Positions 31,019 to 42,073 of a DNA stretch of 64,000 nt are shown here, one piece after another (the first letter of the stretch is position 1; each line of letters opens with the position of its first letter). The notes under the pieces were generated by a model. That model searched no databases. It was given only the letters and a program-made list of their open reading frames with translations, and was not told the origin of the DNA. This stretch comes from Globisporangium splendens. Lineage: Eukaryota > Oomycota > Peronosporomycetes > Pythiales > Pythiaceae. The position numbers were made by a program, and so were the translations under genes. The stretch covers positions 1 to 64,000 of the forward strand of contig VFIW01000154.1 in assembly GCA_006386115.1 (NCBI GenBank). Direction: 5' to 3'.

Positions 31019-32270
31019 AAGTGCCTATTGTCCTTTCTAGTCACGTTCTAAATGTAGCCATTTCATATGAAGGGCAACCGTTGCTCGCTGCATGTAACGA
31101 CGTCGCTCGCTCGGATCATCTCCCTGAATTCATCTCGACCGCTCTCAGGGCTGAGCTGAAACGATGCCAGCTCCACAGTGTGTACGGAGCAATGACTTTG
31201 GTGCACGAGCACATTCAGCTCACGACGCGGTATCTCCACGATAACACCAATTGCACAACGCTTTCGTCACCGCGATAGACATAGTTGAATAGAAAACCAA
31301 AGTTCGGACAGCTCAACCCAACTTGGTGAACGTATCAGTCGCTCTTTCCAGAGTTGGGAAACACCAAGTTGAAGGTCCACGTGAAGACATCGTCCGGCAG
31401 TGTGTGGGAAGAAGCGTTCGAGCTTTCAGGAGTGCCTAGATGCATTTGGCGACTCAACCTAAAGTCTTTGAAGTCAACCCACAGTGATCCACAGTCTCGA
31501 ACCGACTTGGTATCACAGCAGCTGTGGCATCGCTGGCGAACCGCAATTGGCACGATGGACTGGATGCATTCCAATCTTCATGGAAAGCTTGCGTTCCGGA
31601 AACCTTGACAACGCGTCGGTCGAACGCAATGAACGAGGTCCACGAAACTTGGACAACCTGCACTCAGCCCACACGTCCAACAATCCGGGTTGATTCTCTG
31701 GTTTTTCGAGTAAAAACCGTTTGATTCAGGAATTAGGTTTTATTACATATGTGTCGCTGCATTCGTCTCGATCTGATAAATTCTCGCATCGCCGACTTGA
31801 TGCGTCAAGGCGAATACACCTTTTCAGCTCGCGTTCAGATGGAATCGCACACCAGCCTATCCCTGGCAACTCTCTTGACCTTTCCGCTCGCTCGCTTCGT
31901 GTTTTGTGGAATGGACTTGAAACCAAGCCATCTTTGAGTCTCTGTCTTTTTTTTTCACTTTACACCATAAACTCAAAGCCATCATCTCTAATTTAATATC
32001 GCAATGGCTGTCACTAAAGCAAATCACAAAGAATCCTCTAATTTGACGTGTCCTTGACGTAATTACCAACCCGTGCGATCAATGTGTTGTCACGTGTCGA
32101 CATGGGCCGTTCCAAAAGAGTCGTAAAAAGTGTCTGCACAATCTGCGAGTGAGACCCCTCTGCAGCTAAAATCTTCGAGGCGGCTGTGGTCAGGAAGCGA
32201 AGAGCCAAACGGCAGCAGCGCATCAAGCGACTTCCTCCTTCTCTTATTGAACGAACGAAAAGCAGCAGCC
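31019..32270. other. Intergenic, about 1.25 kb, divergent promoters of the EGF gene and CCT5
   Basis: No supported gene. A plus-strand open stretch at 31354-31608 (K-L-K-V-H-V-K-T-S-S-G) lacks a domain and a start context and may be a decayed fragment. Further along is a poly-T tract (about 31948-31957). Confidence 0.5.
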
Positions 32271-34095
32271 ATGTCGATGGTCTTTGATGAATACGGTCGC
32301 CCCTTCATTATCCTGAGGGACCAGGAGCAGAAGGCGCGCGTCAAGGGCGTGGAGGCCATCAAGGTGCGTCTATTGACACGTTGTGTTCCCCCACCAATGC
32401 GACGGGATCTTTCTGGATACATGCTGGGATTGTATGCTTGAGGAAGGATGTGGATAATGATATGGTTCTCTTGTGTTTATACAGAGCAACATCTTGGCGG
32501 CGCGTACGGTGTCCAGCTTGTTGCGTACCTCGCTTGGTCCTCGTGGTGCGTGCTAATTTCCCAGTCGTCTAGCTTTTGGAAGAAAGAAATACGTGTTTGT
32601 ATCGTATGTGATGCTAATGGAACTCTGGATGCATGCAGGTATGGACAAGATGATGGTGAGTCAGGACGGCGACGTCACGATCTCGAACGATGGCGCGACC
32701 ATTTTGGAGCAGATGCACGTGGAGCACCGCGTGGCGCACTTGCTCGTGGAGCTCTCGCAGTCGCAGGATAACGAGATTGGCGACGGTACCACGGGTGTCG
32801 TCGTGCTCGCTGGCGCGCTCTTGGAGCAGGCGGAGAAGCTGCTCGCGCACGGATTGCACCCGATGCGCATTGCTGATGGTTTTGAAGAGGCGTGCGAGAT
32901 CGCGTGCAAGCACTTGGAGAAGATCGGTGACGTCATCCACTTCACCCCAGAAGACCCGACGCCGCTCGTGGAGACTGCGATGACGACGCTCTCGTCCAAG
33001 ATTATCAACAAATACAAGCGTCAGATGGCGCAGATCGCCGTCGATGCCGTTTGCAAGGTGGCGAACTTTGAGACTCGCGATGTCAACTTTGACCTGATCA
33101 AGGTCGAGGGCAAGCCAGGCGGCACTTTGGAGGAGACGGCGCTGATCAACGGTATCGTGATCGACAAGGATTTCTCGCACCCACAGATGCCAAAGGAAGT
33201 CAAGGATGCCAAGCTGTGTGTGCTCACGTGCCCGTTCGAGCCACCAAAGCCGAAGACCAAGCACAAGTTGGAGATCACGAGCGTGGAGGCGTATGAGAAG
33301 CTGTACGCGAACGAACAGGAGTACTTCAAGACGATGATCCAGCAGGTGAAGGACAGCGGTGCGAACCTCGTGATCTGCCAGTGGGGCTTTGACGACGAAG
33401 CAAACCACTTGCTCCTGCAGAACCAGTTGCCAGCTGTGCGTTGGGTCGGTGGCGTCGAGTTGGAACTGATTGCGATCGCCACGGGTGCCCGCATTGTGCC
33501 TCGTTTCTCGGAACTGAGCGCCGAAAAGCTGGGCCGCGCCGGTACGGTGCGCGAAGTCGCGTTCGGCACGACCAAGGAACGCATGCTCGTGATTGAAGAC
33601 TGCGCGAGCTCGGACGCGATCACGGTGCTCGTCCGCGGTGGCAACAAGATGATCGTCGAGGAAGCCAAGCGCTCGCTCCATGATGCGATGTGCGTGACGC
33701 GCAACCTGATCAAGAACAACCGCATCGTATACGGTGGTGGCGCCGCGGAGATCGCGTGTGCCATCGAAGTCCGCGAGAACGCCGACAAGATCACGGGGAT
33801 CGAGCAGTACGCGATCCGCGCGTTCGCCGACGCGTTAGAAGATGTGCCAATGGCGCTGGCGGAGAACAGTGGCTTGAGCCCGATCGACTCGCTCTCCGCG
33901 GTGCGCTCGATGCAACTGAGCGAGAAGAACCCGCGCCTGGGCATCGACTGCAACTCCACAGGCACGAACGACATGAAGGAGCAGCACGTGTTCGAGACGC
34001 TGATCGGCAAACAGCAGCAGCTCCAGCTGGCGACCCAGGTCGTGCGCATGATCCTCAAGATCGACGACGTCATCATGGACGGCGGCTACGCATAA
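32271..34095 (+). CDS. CCT5: T-complex protein 1 subunit epsilon (cytosolic chaperonin CCT)
   Basis: Three exons: 32271-32363, 32485-32545, 32639-34095, all with GT-AG introns and matching phase, giving 536 residues, the normal family length. The N-terminus [10 protein letters not shown] and the ATPase motifs G-D-G-T-T-G-V (nucleotide binding) and G-G-G-A-A-E are typical; F-D-E-Y-G-R-P-F identifies the epsilon subunit among the eight paralogues. It forms one position of the double-ring chaperonin that folds actin, tubulin and WD-repeat proteins in the cytosol. No defect seen. Codon use is strongly biased to C-ending codons, consistent with high expression. Confidence 0.96.
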
Positions 34096-34252
34096 GTGCG
34101 TGATAACTTTAGTGGAGAAGGGATCTTTTCTCTAAATGCCTAGCGCAAGTGCACATGAATATGGGAACAAAAATTTAGTTTATAGTTTGCTCGTTCTGCC
34201 TAGTTCGTTGCCTTTTCCATTTTGTTTCTTTTGTCTCGTTTTCTCCAAAGGC

Positions 34253-35002
34253 TCATGCTTGAAATTGGTCGAGGATCCTACGATACTCTGTCGAGGCTTG
34301 GCTTGCATGCTCGGCCGCGAGGATGCCGCGGATCATCGCGACGCCGCTGGCGCCTGCACTTAGGACGTCCTGAATGTCCTGTGCCGTGTTGATGCCGCCG
34401 ACGCCAATGAGCGGCGGTGTGGGGGAGATTCCATCATCGTCCATTTCTGCCAGGATCTCACGCAGCAATTGTGGTCCTTCAATCGACTCCGGCGTGGCTT
34501 TCTCCGGGTGCGACGGCGTCGGGAACATCGTCCCCACTTGGATATAATCGACGCCCATGCGCGCTGCAATTAAGGCAGAAGTAACAGAATGCACCGAGCA
34601 GCCAACAACCAGTGGCTTCTGTGCTCGCATCTCCTGAATCAACTGTGCAAGCCCTTCATGCTGCAGATCGCGTTCTTTCACATGCCATCCGTCAAACTCA
34701 CTTATCGCAATGGAGCGCATAATCGCTAGCGGCGCATTCACAACCAGCGCGGGCTTCCTGTCATTATCAACGTCCTCGAGAAGCTCTTGAAGGCGCATGC
34801 GGGCGTCATGCAAGATCGCGGCGTCGCGCTGCGTCCCATCCGTGCTCTCGATGCCGCCAGCTGTGCAGCGCAGCTGTAGGAAATCGATCGCGCGCTGACC
34901 GCCATCACAGGCGTGAAGAGCGCACTCGATGGCGAGTCGCCGCTGCGGGTGCGTGAGATCCGGCGCATGCACGATGAGCGTGAGCAAGCGGTGGCGTTTC
35001 AT
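34253..35002 (-). CDS. Thiamine-phosphate synthase / TenI-like TIM-barrel protein
   Basis: 249 codons from ATG 35002. The C-terminal half has the family's phosphate-binding loops: V-G-C-S-V-H-S, D-Y-I-Q-V-G-T-M-F-P-T-P-S-H-P, G-V-G-G-I-N and a final G-A-S-G-V-A-M-I-R-G-I. True synthases couple hydroxymethylpyrimidine pyrophosphate with thiazole phosphate to make thiamine phosphate; TenI-like relatives are isomerases or of unknown role, and the sequence alone does not separate them. The N-terminal half is less typical. Upstream in-frame ATGs exist but would overlap the divergent neighbour's promoter. It shares a 294-bp bidirectional promoter with the gene at 35297. Confidence 0.78.
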   Translation of the reverse strand: MKRHRLLTLIVHAPDLTHPQRRLAIECALHACDGGQRAIDFLQLRCTAGGIESTDGTQRDAAILHDARMRLQELLEDVDNDRKPALVVNAPLAIMRSIAISEFDGWHVKERDLQHEGLAQLIQEMRAQKPLVVGCSVHSVTSALIAARMGVDYIQVGTMFPTPSHPEKATPESIEGPQLLREILAEMDDDGISPTPPLIGVGGINTAQDIQDVLSAGASGVAMIRGILAAEHASQASTEYRRILDQFQA

Positions 35003-35296
35003 ATGAGAATGCTGGCGTTTCTTTCGTACGTACGTCAGTTGCAATGCCGCAATGTTATACTTGAACAAAGTATGGCGGCATGCACATCCATACAGAATGC
35101 GTCTACCACCACCAGCCGCCCCCATATCCAATGCCTGCGAAAAAGAAAAAAGCAAAAACAGCTGGGATATGTGTGGGTAGGTACGCATATGGACACTCAC
35201 ATTGATTCTTTCCATCCTTCCCTTCTTCCCTTCTTTCCAGTCATTCAGTCGCACTCTCGCACCGACAGGCGCCATCAGTATATCCAAGACGCGAAA

Positions 35297-36013
35297 ATGG
35301 CGCTGCGCGTGGGCATGAAGCGCTCTCGCGATGCGCAAAAGCCGAAGCGTTTGTACCGCGCGGTGGATCCGGCCGCGCGCGATGCGTCCTGCGCTATGGT
35401 CATCGACGACATGGAGACGCTGCACGACTCTGGCGCCGACGCCGACAAGGACGACGATGACGACGACGACATGTACAGCAACAGCGACGGCAATGGCGAG
35501 CAGCCGCGACGCAAGCGCGCCATGGTGATCAAGGCGAACATCCAGTTTCTCCAGAAGCTCCAGCCGCTGCAGAATGACCATCGCGGACGCTTTGGCCGCC
35601 GCGGCGCTGTCGACGGCGGCACCCCCGAGTCGGAAATGGGCATCCATGCGCTCGAGGAATCAATGGGCGAGTCGAGTTTCTTCGTGTCTTCTTCGTCGTC
35701 GCGAGATCCTGTCCAGCCATCGCGCGCTGCGATGGTTGCACCCGTGACACCCGCGATCAATCACCACTCTCAGCAGCAGTACCCACACCAACACAATCCG
35801 TACGCGACTTCGCACCATCAGTATGAACCTCCGCGCCAGCACCAATACCAGCACAACAGCAGCAGTCGGAACACCTCGATGGCGTTCGCATCGCGTCCCA
35901 CTCCGTTCGACGCAATACAAAACGGGTATTTCCATGGTGGAGCTTCAGCAGCAATGAGCTCAATGAAAGATGACGAAGCACGACCCGCGACAGCAGATTC
36001 CAAGTACTGGTGA
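35297..36013 (+). CDS. Low-complexity nuclear-type protein, unrecognised
   Basis: 238 codons from ATG 35297 (M-A-L-R-V-G-M-K-R-S). It has a basic start with a possible nuclear signal (K-R-S-R-D-A-Q-K-P-K-R), an Asp run (about residues 54-60), a second basic cluster P-R-R-K-R, a Ser-rich patch and a His/Gln/Tyr-rich C-terminal half (Q-Q-Q-Y-P-H-Q-H-N-P-Y). This resembles disordered regulatory proteins. Upstream open codons are not preceded by a better ATG. No family recognised. Confidence 0.6.
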   Translation: MALRVGMKRSRDAQKPKRLYRAVDPAARDASCAMVIDDMETLHDSGADADKDDDDDDDMYSNSDGNGEQPRRKRAMVIKANIQFLQKLQPLQNDHRGRFGRRGAVDGGTPESEMGIHALEESMGESSFFVSSSSSRDPVQPSRAAMVAPVTPAINHHSQQQYPHQHNPYATSHHQYEPPRQHQYQHNSSSRNTSMAFASRPTPFDAIQNGYFHGGASAAMSSMKDDEARPATADSKYW

Positions 36014-36166
36014 ACTCTCTTTCTGAGCAAGGTCGCTTGAAACATGGGGAGTAATGATCCACAACACGCTGCAGCAAAATGGATCACGCACCCAGCAGTT
36101 AGCCGTATCAACCATAAATTAAGCATAATGTATTACCAACTCCATGACACGTCTCGGCTTGTGCAT

Positions 36167-38651
36167 TCATCTTGAGGCAACAGTATTTGCAGTCTCGGAA
36201 GCAACGCTCGTCGTACTCTGGGAACGAACGGTCTGCATCTGGCTGCTCCCACTCGCACCGCTTTCATCGACTTCTGCCCCAAGTATGCGATCCCATTTTT
36301 CTTCTGCGTACGTTGCTCGTGAATAGGTTGAGTACACCGACAGAGGTGCCCTCGGTTTATCTTGAAACGGTGGCAGTGCCCACAATATCTCACTCCCACT
36401 TTCTTCACCTAAACTGCTGCTGTTGGCGACATTCTCCGGAAAGTATGAGGTGTTCCGAGGTGCAAACGGTAGAGGTCTTTGGAGGGGTTTATTTGTGATC
36501 GGCAGCGATGCAGCAGGGACCGGTGTGCTTGCAGCATCGTCCTCTTTTGAAGGTGCTGATTTACTGCCGAGTTGAGAAGATCTGTGTGGACGCTGGCTTG
36601 TGTTGGATGAATCAATTCGACAGGACACCTCTCCTTCAAACCCACTCCCGTTTTCTTCTCGTCTCCTGTTGGTCGGATTCTTTATTCGCCTTACGTTTTG
36701 GCGAACCGGTCGGTTTTCAAATTCTTTCAATTCTGTTGTCGCGTTGCTTCCATGACGCAGCGGTGCGTGATTTGAAAGCGAGATTAACGGTTTGAAATTG
36801 TCGCTCACTTTCGGACTTCGGAAGTTCAAGATGTGCACCGAGCTTCCCAACACACTGTCGAGGTGATTCCAAGAAGTTGACGCTGGCTTAGGCTGCTCTT
36901 CACTTGCCTCAACTCGGCCAGCATCATATTTTCTCTTCTTGCTTCCTTGGCGTTGAAGTGAGACACCTCGCTCACTCGCAACAACTTCGGAAAAGTCGGT
37001 GCCGTGGCTGGATTGATCATCGTAATCATGACGACTCTTTTCTGGCTTCTCTAAAATGCTGCTCTCCGTTGATGTCATCGAGCGTGCGCTTGGGTTTGGA
37101 GGCAGAGTAAATTGGCTCCCCTCTTCGAGTTCTGCAGCCAGCTTTTTCCAGTCATAGCTCTCTAGTGTGACGGGATGCACTTCTCCACTAGCGACCAAGG
37201 CGACGACGTCATCTCTAAGTTCAATATCGCCCAGGAAGTGCAACTCCTTGTCCACCAGATGCAGAATGTCTTTCGACAAAGTCAAGGGATTCAGCATCTT
37301 GAGTTTCTGAGTGTTTGATGTCGGGAACAATAGACGAGGTCAGCATCAACGCAAGATCATGCAAACATTGCGAAACCCTTACCTTGTCGCGTGGGTCGAA
37401 AATGAGGTGGTGTCGGAAAGTGATAATAGCCGAGTAGAAGTTTTCAGCATACTTTGGTGGAATAGCTGAGTGTTTTTGCTTCTCAAGAGCTGTCATGACC
37501 TGAAAACAATCGCAATAAATATACCGCTGATGAAGGGAGCTCGCGATCAAAGTAAAAGCACTTACTTTTACTGGTGATTTGTACGTCTCAACGAATTTGT
37601 ACGCAGTGACGATGCCAACTCCGGGAATGGACGGACAGTAATCACAGCCGCAAAGGACGCACAGCTGGATGAACTACACGTCACATATAAGCGCGTTAGA
37701 CATGATGCAATTTGCGGCGACGTGCGCAGGGTGCGCAGTACCATGTCTTCTGTCCACCCAACAAATGAGAGTTCTTCGTTTGCCCCCAAACTGCGTCGCT
37801 TTAGCTCACTTGCCCATCCGTCAGGGCTCCACTTGAACAATATCTATACAAGAACGTGCGCCGAACGACAGGGTCAATGCAGATCTACTATTACCAAGCA
37901 TTTCATCATGCGACTTACTGTCTTGCAGCCGTACGGGATGCAGTCCGAGTCTTCTGATATCACCGCATCGATTATCTTTTGTCTCGACATGTACGCCAAC
38001 TGCGCATCCGCTTCGTACGGAGCGACGTAGAAGGTGATGTTCATACGCCGCAGCACAGCAATGAACTTCATCACCATCTCGTTCGTCACCGAGACTGCTC
38101 TTGAAAACGCCGAGTAGCTTCCACTCTCATCTCCGCTCTTCAGCTGTCGCATCGCTTTTGTTTTCCAGATCTCACGACTCCTGTCAACAATACCACCCAC
38201 ACGCAAATAATCGCGTCAGCATTGTCGTCGCAGTGACAGCAGTAACTTTTGCTGCTCTTTGCGCGTAATCGAACCTGTTCCGTTCGGCATTAAGTGCTGC
38301 TTTCGCCGGTAGATGCCCGCCATCAAACACAAAAATCGGTGTCACTCGGTGCTCTTCCAGCATCTTGATCTGCTGCATACAGTAATTCAAGTACCTGTGA
38401 AGCGCACACGTGCATGGTTTAAATAGCATCGTGATGTCGTCGAATTAATATCATCCCACTGCAACGCATTTGATTCCCGAGACGTACCCGTCGGAGTTCT
38501 TGTTGCGCAACACGACATCCATGGGGCAGCTGTACGCACCCTTGTAGAGCCACCCGGCGGCGTCGATGCCCACGATCTTCCCCGCGTACTTGGCGACGTG
38601 CACCTGGTCCGTCACGCTCTTGAGCGCCGGCAGCAAGCCCGCGACGCCCAT
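36167..38651 (-). CDS. EXO1: Exonuclease 1 (XPG/FEN family 5' nuclease)
   Basis: Seven exons read as 38488-38651, 38275-38394, 37919-38180, 37742-37843, 37566-37673, 37383-37499 and 36167-37306; all phases fit, giving 670 residues. Starts M-G-V-A-G-L-L-P (the G2 needed by the family), then D-A-A-G-W-L-Y, F-V-F-D-G-G, the acidic pair in A-P-Y-E-A-D-A-Q-L-A-Y, S-E-D-S-D (in place of the usual S-x-D-S-D-L), and G-C-D-Y after exon 5 begins. The C-terminal about 350 residues are charged and disordered, as in other EXO1 proteins that bind MLH1/MSH2 there. It acts in mismatch repair and end resection. Two Crypton copies begin only 31 bp upstream of the ATG. Confidence 0.93.
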
Positions 38652-38952
38652 GTTCTCCCTTGAATTCTGCCCTCTCTTTGGATATGGATGAATATCATCG
38701 TATCTCCGACATCACTTGCATTTTGTATCGACGCTTACAGCCAATAACAATCGCGTACGATATATATAGCCAATCAAATGACATAATTGAATAATTTCGA
38801 CCAATCATACACTGTAGGTTTAGGTGTGTACAGCACACCAGCCCCTCCGACGTATTTGGTCGGAGGCCGACTAAAAATATGTGTATGGCCATTCAAAAAC
38901 AAAGAGAACAACGTATCACTTGCATATTTGCACTCTCTCCGTCGCAGCAACC

Positions 38953-40980
38953 ATGGGTTTGGACGAGCTACAGCCTGGCAACACCAAGCGGGCAAAGGCA
39001 ACTGCCGTTAAAGCTTTCGGGAGGTTCCTCGATGCCGAGGAGGTAAGTTTAGAGTATGTGAAGATCTGCATCGAACGCGATGTCAAAGGCCAAACGTTTG
39101 TGTCTGTAATGGATAAGTTTGGTATGTATCTTGCATTTAACGAAGGAAAAAATGGCAAGCCGCTAGCCCGTCATTCTGCTATGCAGTACTACAGGCAGGT
39201 GAAGATCTGGCTGCTCGAGCAATTTCCTCAGCATCGAGCATCGTTGGAAACCCGATTGCTAAAGATGGGAAGGACGCTAGAGAATTTCTGTGTAAAAAGA
39301 GAGGGCGGTGATTTGTGAAAAAGCCACTGCATGTACAAAGGTGGATTTGAGCAAAATGATGTATTTTTTGTTATAGCATGCGTGTTCGTCTAGTGACTAC
39401 CAGATGCAGGCTTGCTGTGTCTTCTATGGTCCTTTCGGGCGTGCGTCTGATTTAACGCTCGTGCGCAAACGAACGTGTCAATCGATGCAGGAAATGTGTT
39501 CTTTTTGCGGTTTATCCGCATGAAGACGAGCGAGGAGCAAGGATTGTCGATCCACCTTGCAACGACTTCGTCACGTGTCCATTGCTCGCGATCGCAATGG
39601 CGCTTATGATGCAGGCCGCTCCGTGTCAGATCTCCTCGACAATCTGCCTGAGCAGCCGGCTCAAGCTGCTTTCGTCGGGCAACACACCTGCTGGGATCCT
39701 CGACAACGGAGACTCCTACACCGAGCTCCACCCCGAATACCGATGCTGCTGACATCAACCGCGACGATCCACAGTCACGTGAACCGGCTGTTGGATCGAA
39801 TTGCAAAGCCGCCGGAGTTCTCTAGCAACTGACATCGCATTCATTCCGTCGAGGCAGTGCCCAGCACGCGAACGGATCTGCTGACCTCACCGTGTGCTGG
39901 ATCTTCGACCGTGGGGCCTGGAACATGAGCACGACAAACAAGGGGTTCAGCTACGTGTTTAATACCACCAAAGAGGATCACAAGGTATCAAAAGTCTTGA
40001 GCGGCTGGCATGTTGACGACTCGATTTCGTTGCTGGACTTGACGCGGTTCGACACCCAGACACAAGATCGGATCAAGAATGTGCAGAATCGGCTGTACAC
40101 GACGTGCAAGGGCCTCGGCACGACAAGATTCAACGTTAACCAGCGCGTACTCGACGTTCTCACGGCTTACCTTATCCGTCACTATCCACTGCTGAAGGAG
40201 GTCAACCCCGAAGGGCCAGTGATCAAGCGTCTGGAGACTTGTGTGATGGAGTCGGACTGCACGGTTGCCGATTTGTTGTCGTGGTCTACGCATCTTGTCG
40301 CCATCCCAAGTTCCTGTACAAAAGAAGAAATCAAGTCATGCAAGTCAAGCAAACAAGTACTCAAGATCACAGAGGAATCCTCAATTATTCGTCACCAAGC
40401 GAGTGTCATTGATCATTTTATCCAGCATGTTAAGCGCCAAGATGCACGCATGGACGCGTTGGAAGCAAAACTAAATGGGGCACATTCACCAAGTAAAGAG
40501 AAGCGTCAGCAAGAAGATCCCGTTGCAAGCGAACCAAAAAAACGAAAGACACACCAAGCAGTAACTCACCTGAAGACTACTTGGTTCTCGTGGTACGCAC
40601 ATGAGCCACGGATGTGGAGCGCGCAGGGCGATAAGCAGAAGAAGTCGGATGCGAAGTTGCTGGTTGCATTCATGAAGCTTTTCCTTGAAGATGGTTTTGC
40701 TCTCGACAGTCAGGCGCCGAATTACCGAGATCTGGTGCTGGAGCTGGGATCGAAAGCAGAAAGCAGCGTGCTAGAATTTCTCCGTGCAAGGGGAATATCG
40801 TCGAAGGGGAGCAATGCCGTGCTCAAGCACCTACGCGTTCTCCATCGCTCTGGCGCTCTCAACGATAAAATTGCACACCACCGCAAACTCCTCGCTGCAC
40901 GCAAGATTTTGGATCCTGCCCCTGGCTTCACGCAAGACGTTCTTGAATTAGTTGTGTTCAGTAAGCAGTCAGACTCGTAA
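38953..40980 (+). pseudogene. Crypton tyrosine recombinase with C-terminal GCR1_C-like domain, broken
   Basis: N-terminal core-binding domain at 38953-39318 (S-A-M-Q-Y-Y-R-Q-V-K-I-W-L-L-E-Q-F-P). A damaged stretch follows that still holds a likely catalytic Arg (F-I-R-M-K-T-S-E-E-Q-G-L-S near 39520). An open frame then includes S-H-S-F-R-R-G (H-x-x-R box, about 39833-39855) and the probable nucleophile Tyr in F-S-Y-V-F-N-T (about 39950), continuing to 40980. The C-terminal part has W-F-S-W-Y ... K-K-S-D-A-K-L-L-V-A-F-M-K-L-F-L, as in Crypton/GCR1_C DNA-binding domains. Frame breaks between 39318 and about 39830 make it inactive. Confidence 0.8.
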
Positions 40981-41076
40981 TACCCACCATTTGACCACGC
41001 TCTCACACAAGCAACACATGTATGCAGCACTTACATTTTAACTCCATTGAATACACGTTTCCTTTCATTTGCTGGT

Positions 41077-41144
41077 TGCCAACAGAGGGTATCGATCCCT
41101 CAGCATTCGCGTGGACCAATGCCTTGCACCTCACAAGTGCTGGC
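41077..41144 (-). ncRNA. tRNA-like fold 1 of Crypton copy 1
   Basis: Minus strand folds as: acceptor GCCAGCA/TGTTGGC (7 bp, one G-U), D-like stem CTTG/CAAG with a GG-containing loop, middle stem GCATT/AATGC with a 10-nt loop, and T-like stem GAGGG/CCCTC with loop ATCGATA. The T loop keeps T-C-G-A. The anticodon loop size is not normal, so I do not call a working tRNA. Compare fold 2 at 42009-42073. Confidence 0.5.
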
Positions 41145-41233
41145 TCAGGCGTGTTGCATTGTGTGCGCCGCTCATCGTGCTCATTTTGATTTTCGCCACC
41201 TCCTGCAACATCATCAACAACAACAACAACAAG

Positions 41234-41752
41234 ATGAAGCCCCCTACGAAGAACAACATCAGCTCCAGGGCTGAGTTCAAGGGACTCTGCGTGATGTACG
41301 CGAATTCGGCCGGTGTCCGCATTCGCGATCAAGCGCTACGCCACCTCCGGACTACTCTCAACGCGGCATCAAGCCACTCAAACGACCTGCATGAGGCCCT
41401 GTACGTCATCTTCCTCTCCCTCGCCAAACGCGGCACACGCATGATCGAGCTTGAGCATCTACGCGAGTGGATTGCTCCACCGGCGGACGCCACGGACGCG
41501 AACGACGATGCTGAGTGGACAGCTGAAGGAAGTCTGGCAGGAGAACAGCTTCACAGCGTTCGAAAAGTCTTGGATTGCGTGAAGGAGGGGAAGAAGACGT
41601 ACTACCTGGTTGACTGGGCGCCGACGTACGAGCCGCGCGAGAACCTACCGCAATCGCTGATTGTCCAATTCAATAAGGAGCGCCGTGCTCTAGTTCGTCG
41701 AACCTACATTGAATACGAAGCAAGCGAGGACAACAGCGAAAACCCACAATAA
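41234..41752 (+). CDS. Chromodomain protein of Crypton copy 1
   Basis: 172 codons from ATG 41234 (M-K-P-P-T-K-N-N); the frame is open upstream to 41069, but that part covers the tRNA-like fold and a hydrophobic stretch without character. The C-terminal about 65 residues look like a chromo or chromo-shadow domain: V-R-K-V-L-D-C-V-K-E-G-K-K-T-Y-Y-L-V-D-W-A-P, then Y-E-P-R-E-N-L, with the aromatic and W-x-P positions expected. The N-terminal part is helical and unrecognised. Intact in both copies, unlike the recombinase. It could bind histone tails and direct integration; this is inference. Confidence 0.7.
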   Translation: MKPPTKNNISSRAEFKGLCVMYANSAGVRIRDQALRHLRTTLNAASSHSNDLHEALYVIFLSLAKRGTRMIELEHLREWIAPPADATDANDDAEWTAEGSLAGEQLHSVRKVLDCVKEGKKTYYLVDWAPTYEPRENLPQSLIVQFNKERRALVRRTYIEYEASEDNSENPQ

Positions 41753-42008
41753 CTCAAATAACACGATTTGATTTGCTCACACACTTCGTTGGATTGATTG
41801 AGGTTTATATAAGCACAAGTTTATACAACAATGTTAACAGCAATATGTCGTACACAAAGTTTAACGTCCGAAGGTACAACAATGTTAACGCGACAACATG
41901 CACACAAAGTTTAATGTAAACTCGAGACAAAATGCGCCAAAATACATTCCATAAGCACACACATTCATGAGCAATCAAATGCACACGCAATCACATGCAT
42001 GCACACTA

Positions 42009-42073
42009 TGCCGGCAGAGGGTATCGATCCCTCAACACAGGATAACCCGTGTCCTGAACCTCCAGGTACCGGC
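42009..42073 (-). ncRNA. tRNA-like fold 2 of Crypton copy 1
   Basis: Acceptor GCCGGTA/TGCCGGC, D-like stem CCTG/CAGG with GG in the loop, middle stem ACACG/TGTGT with an 8-nt loop, T-like stem GAGGG/CCCTC with loop ATCGATA. Same layout as fold 1 with compensating base changes in acceptor and D stems. Confidence 0.5.

Noticed and set aside
31354..31608. Plus-strand open stretch between the EGF gene and CCT5
   Set aside because: No domain, weak start context, and no splice partner; left as an unexplained fragment.
32614..33681. Long open frames opposite CCT5
   Set aside because: They mirror a highly biased, C-ending coding sequence and have no recognisable domain; CCT5 on the plus strand is certain.
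41077..41144. Functional tRNA gene
   Set aside because: Stems pair well but the anticodon loop is not seven bases and the linkers are wrong; reported as tRNA-like only.
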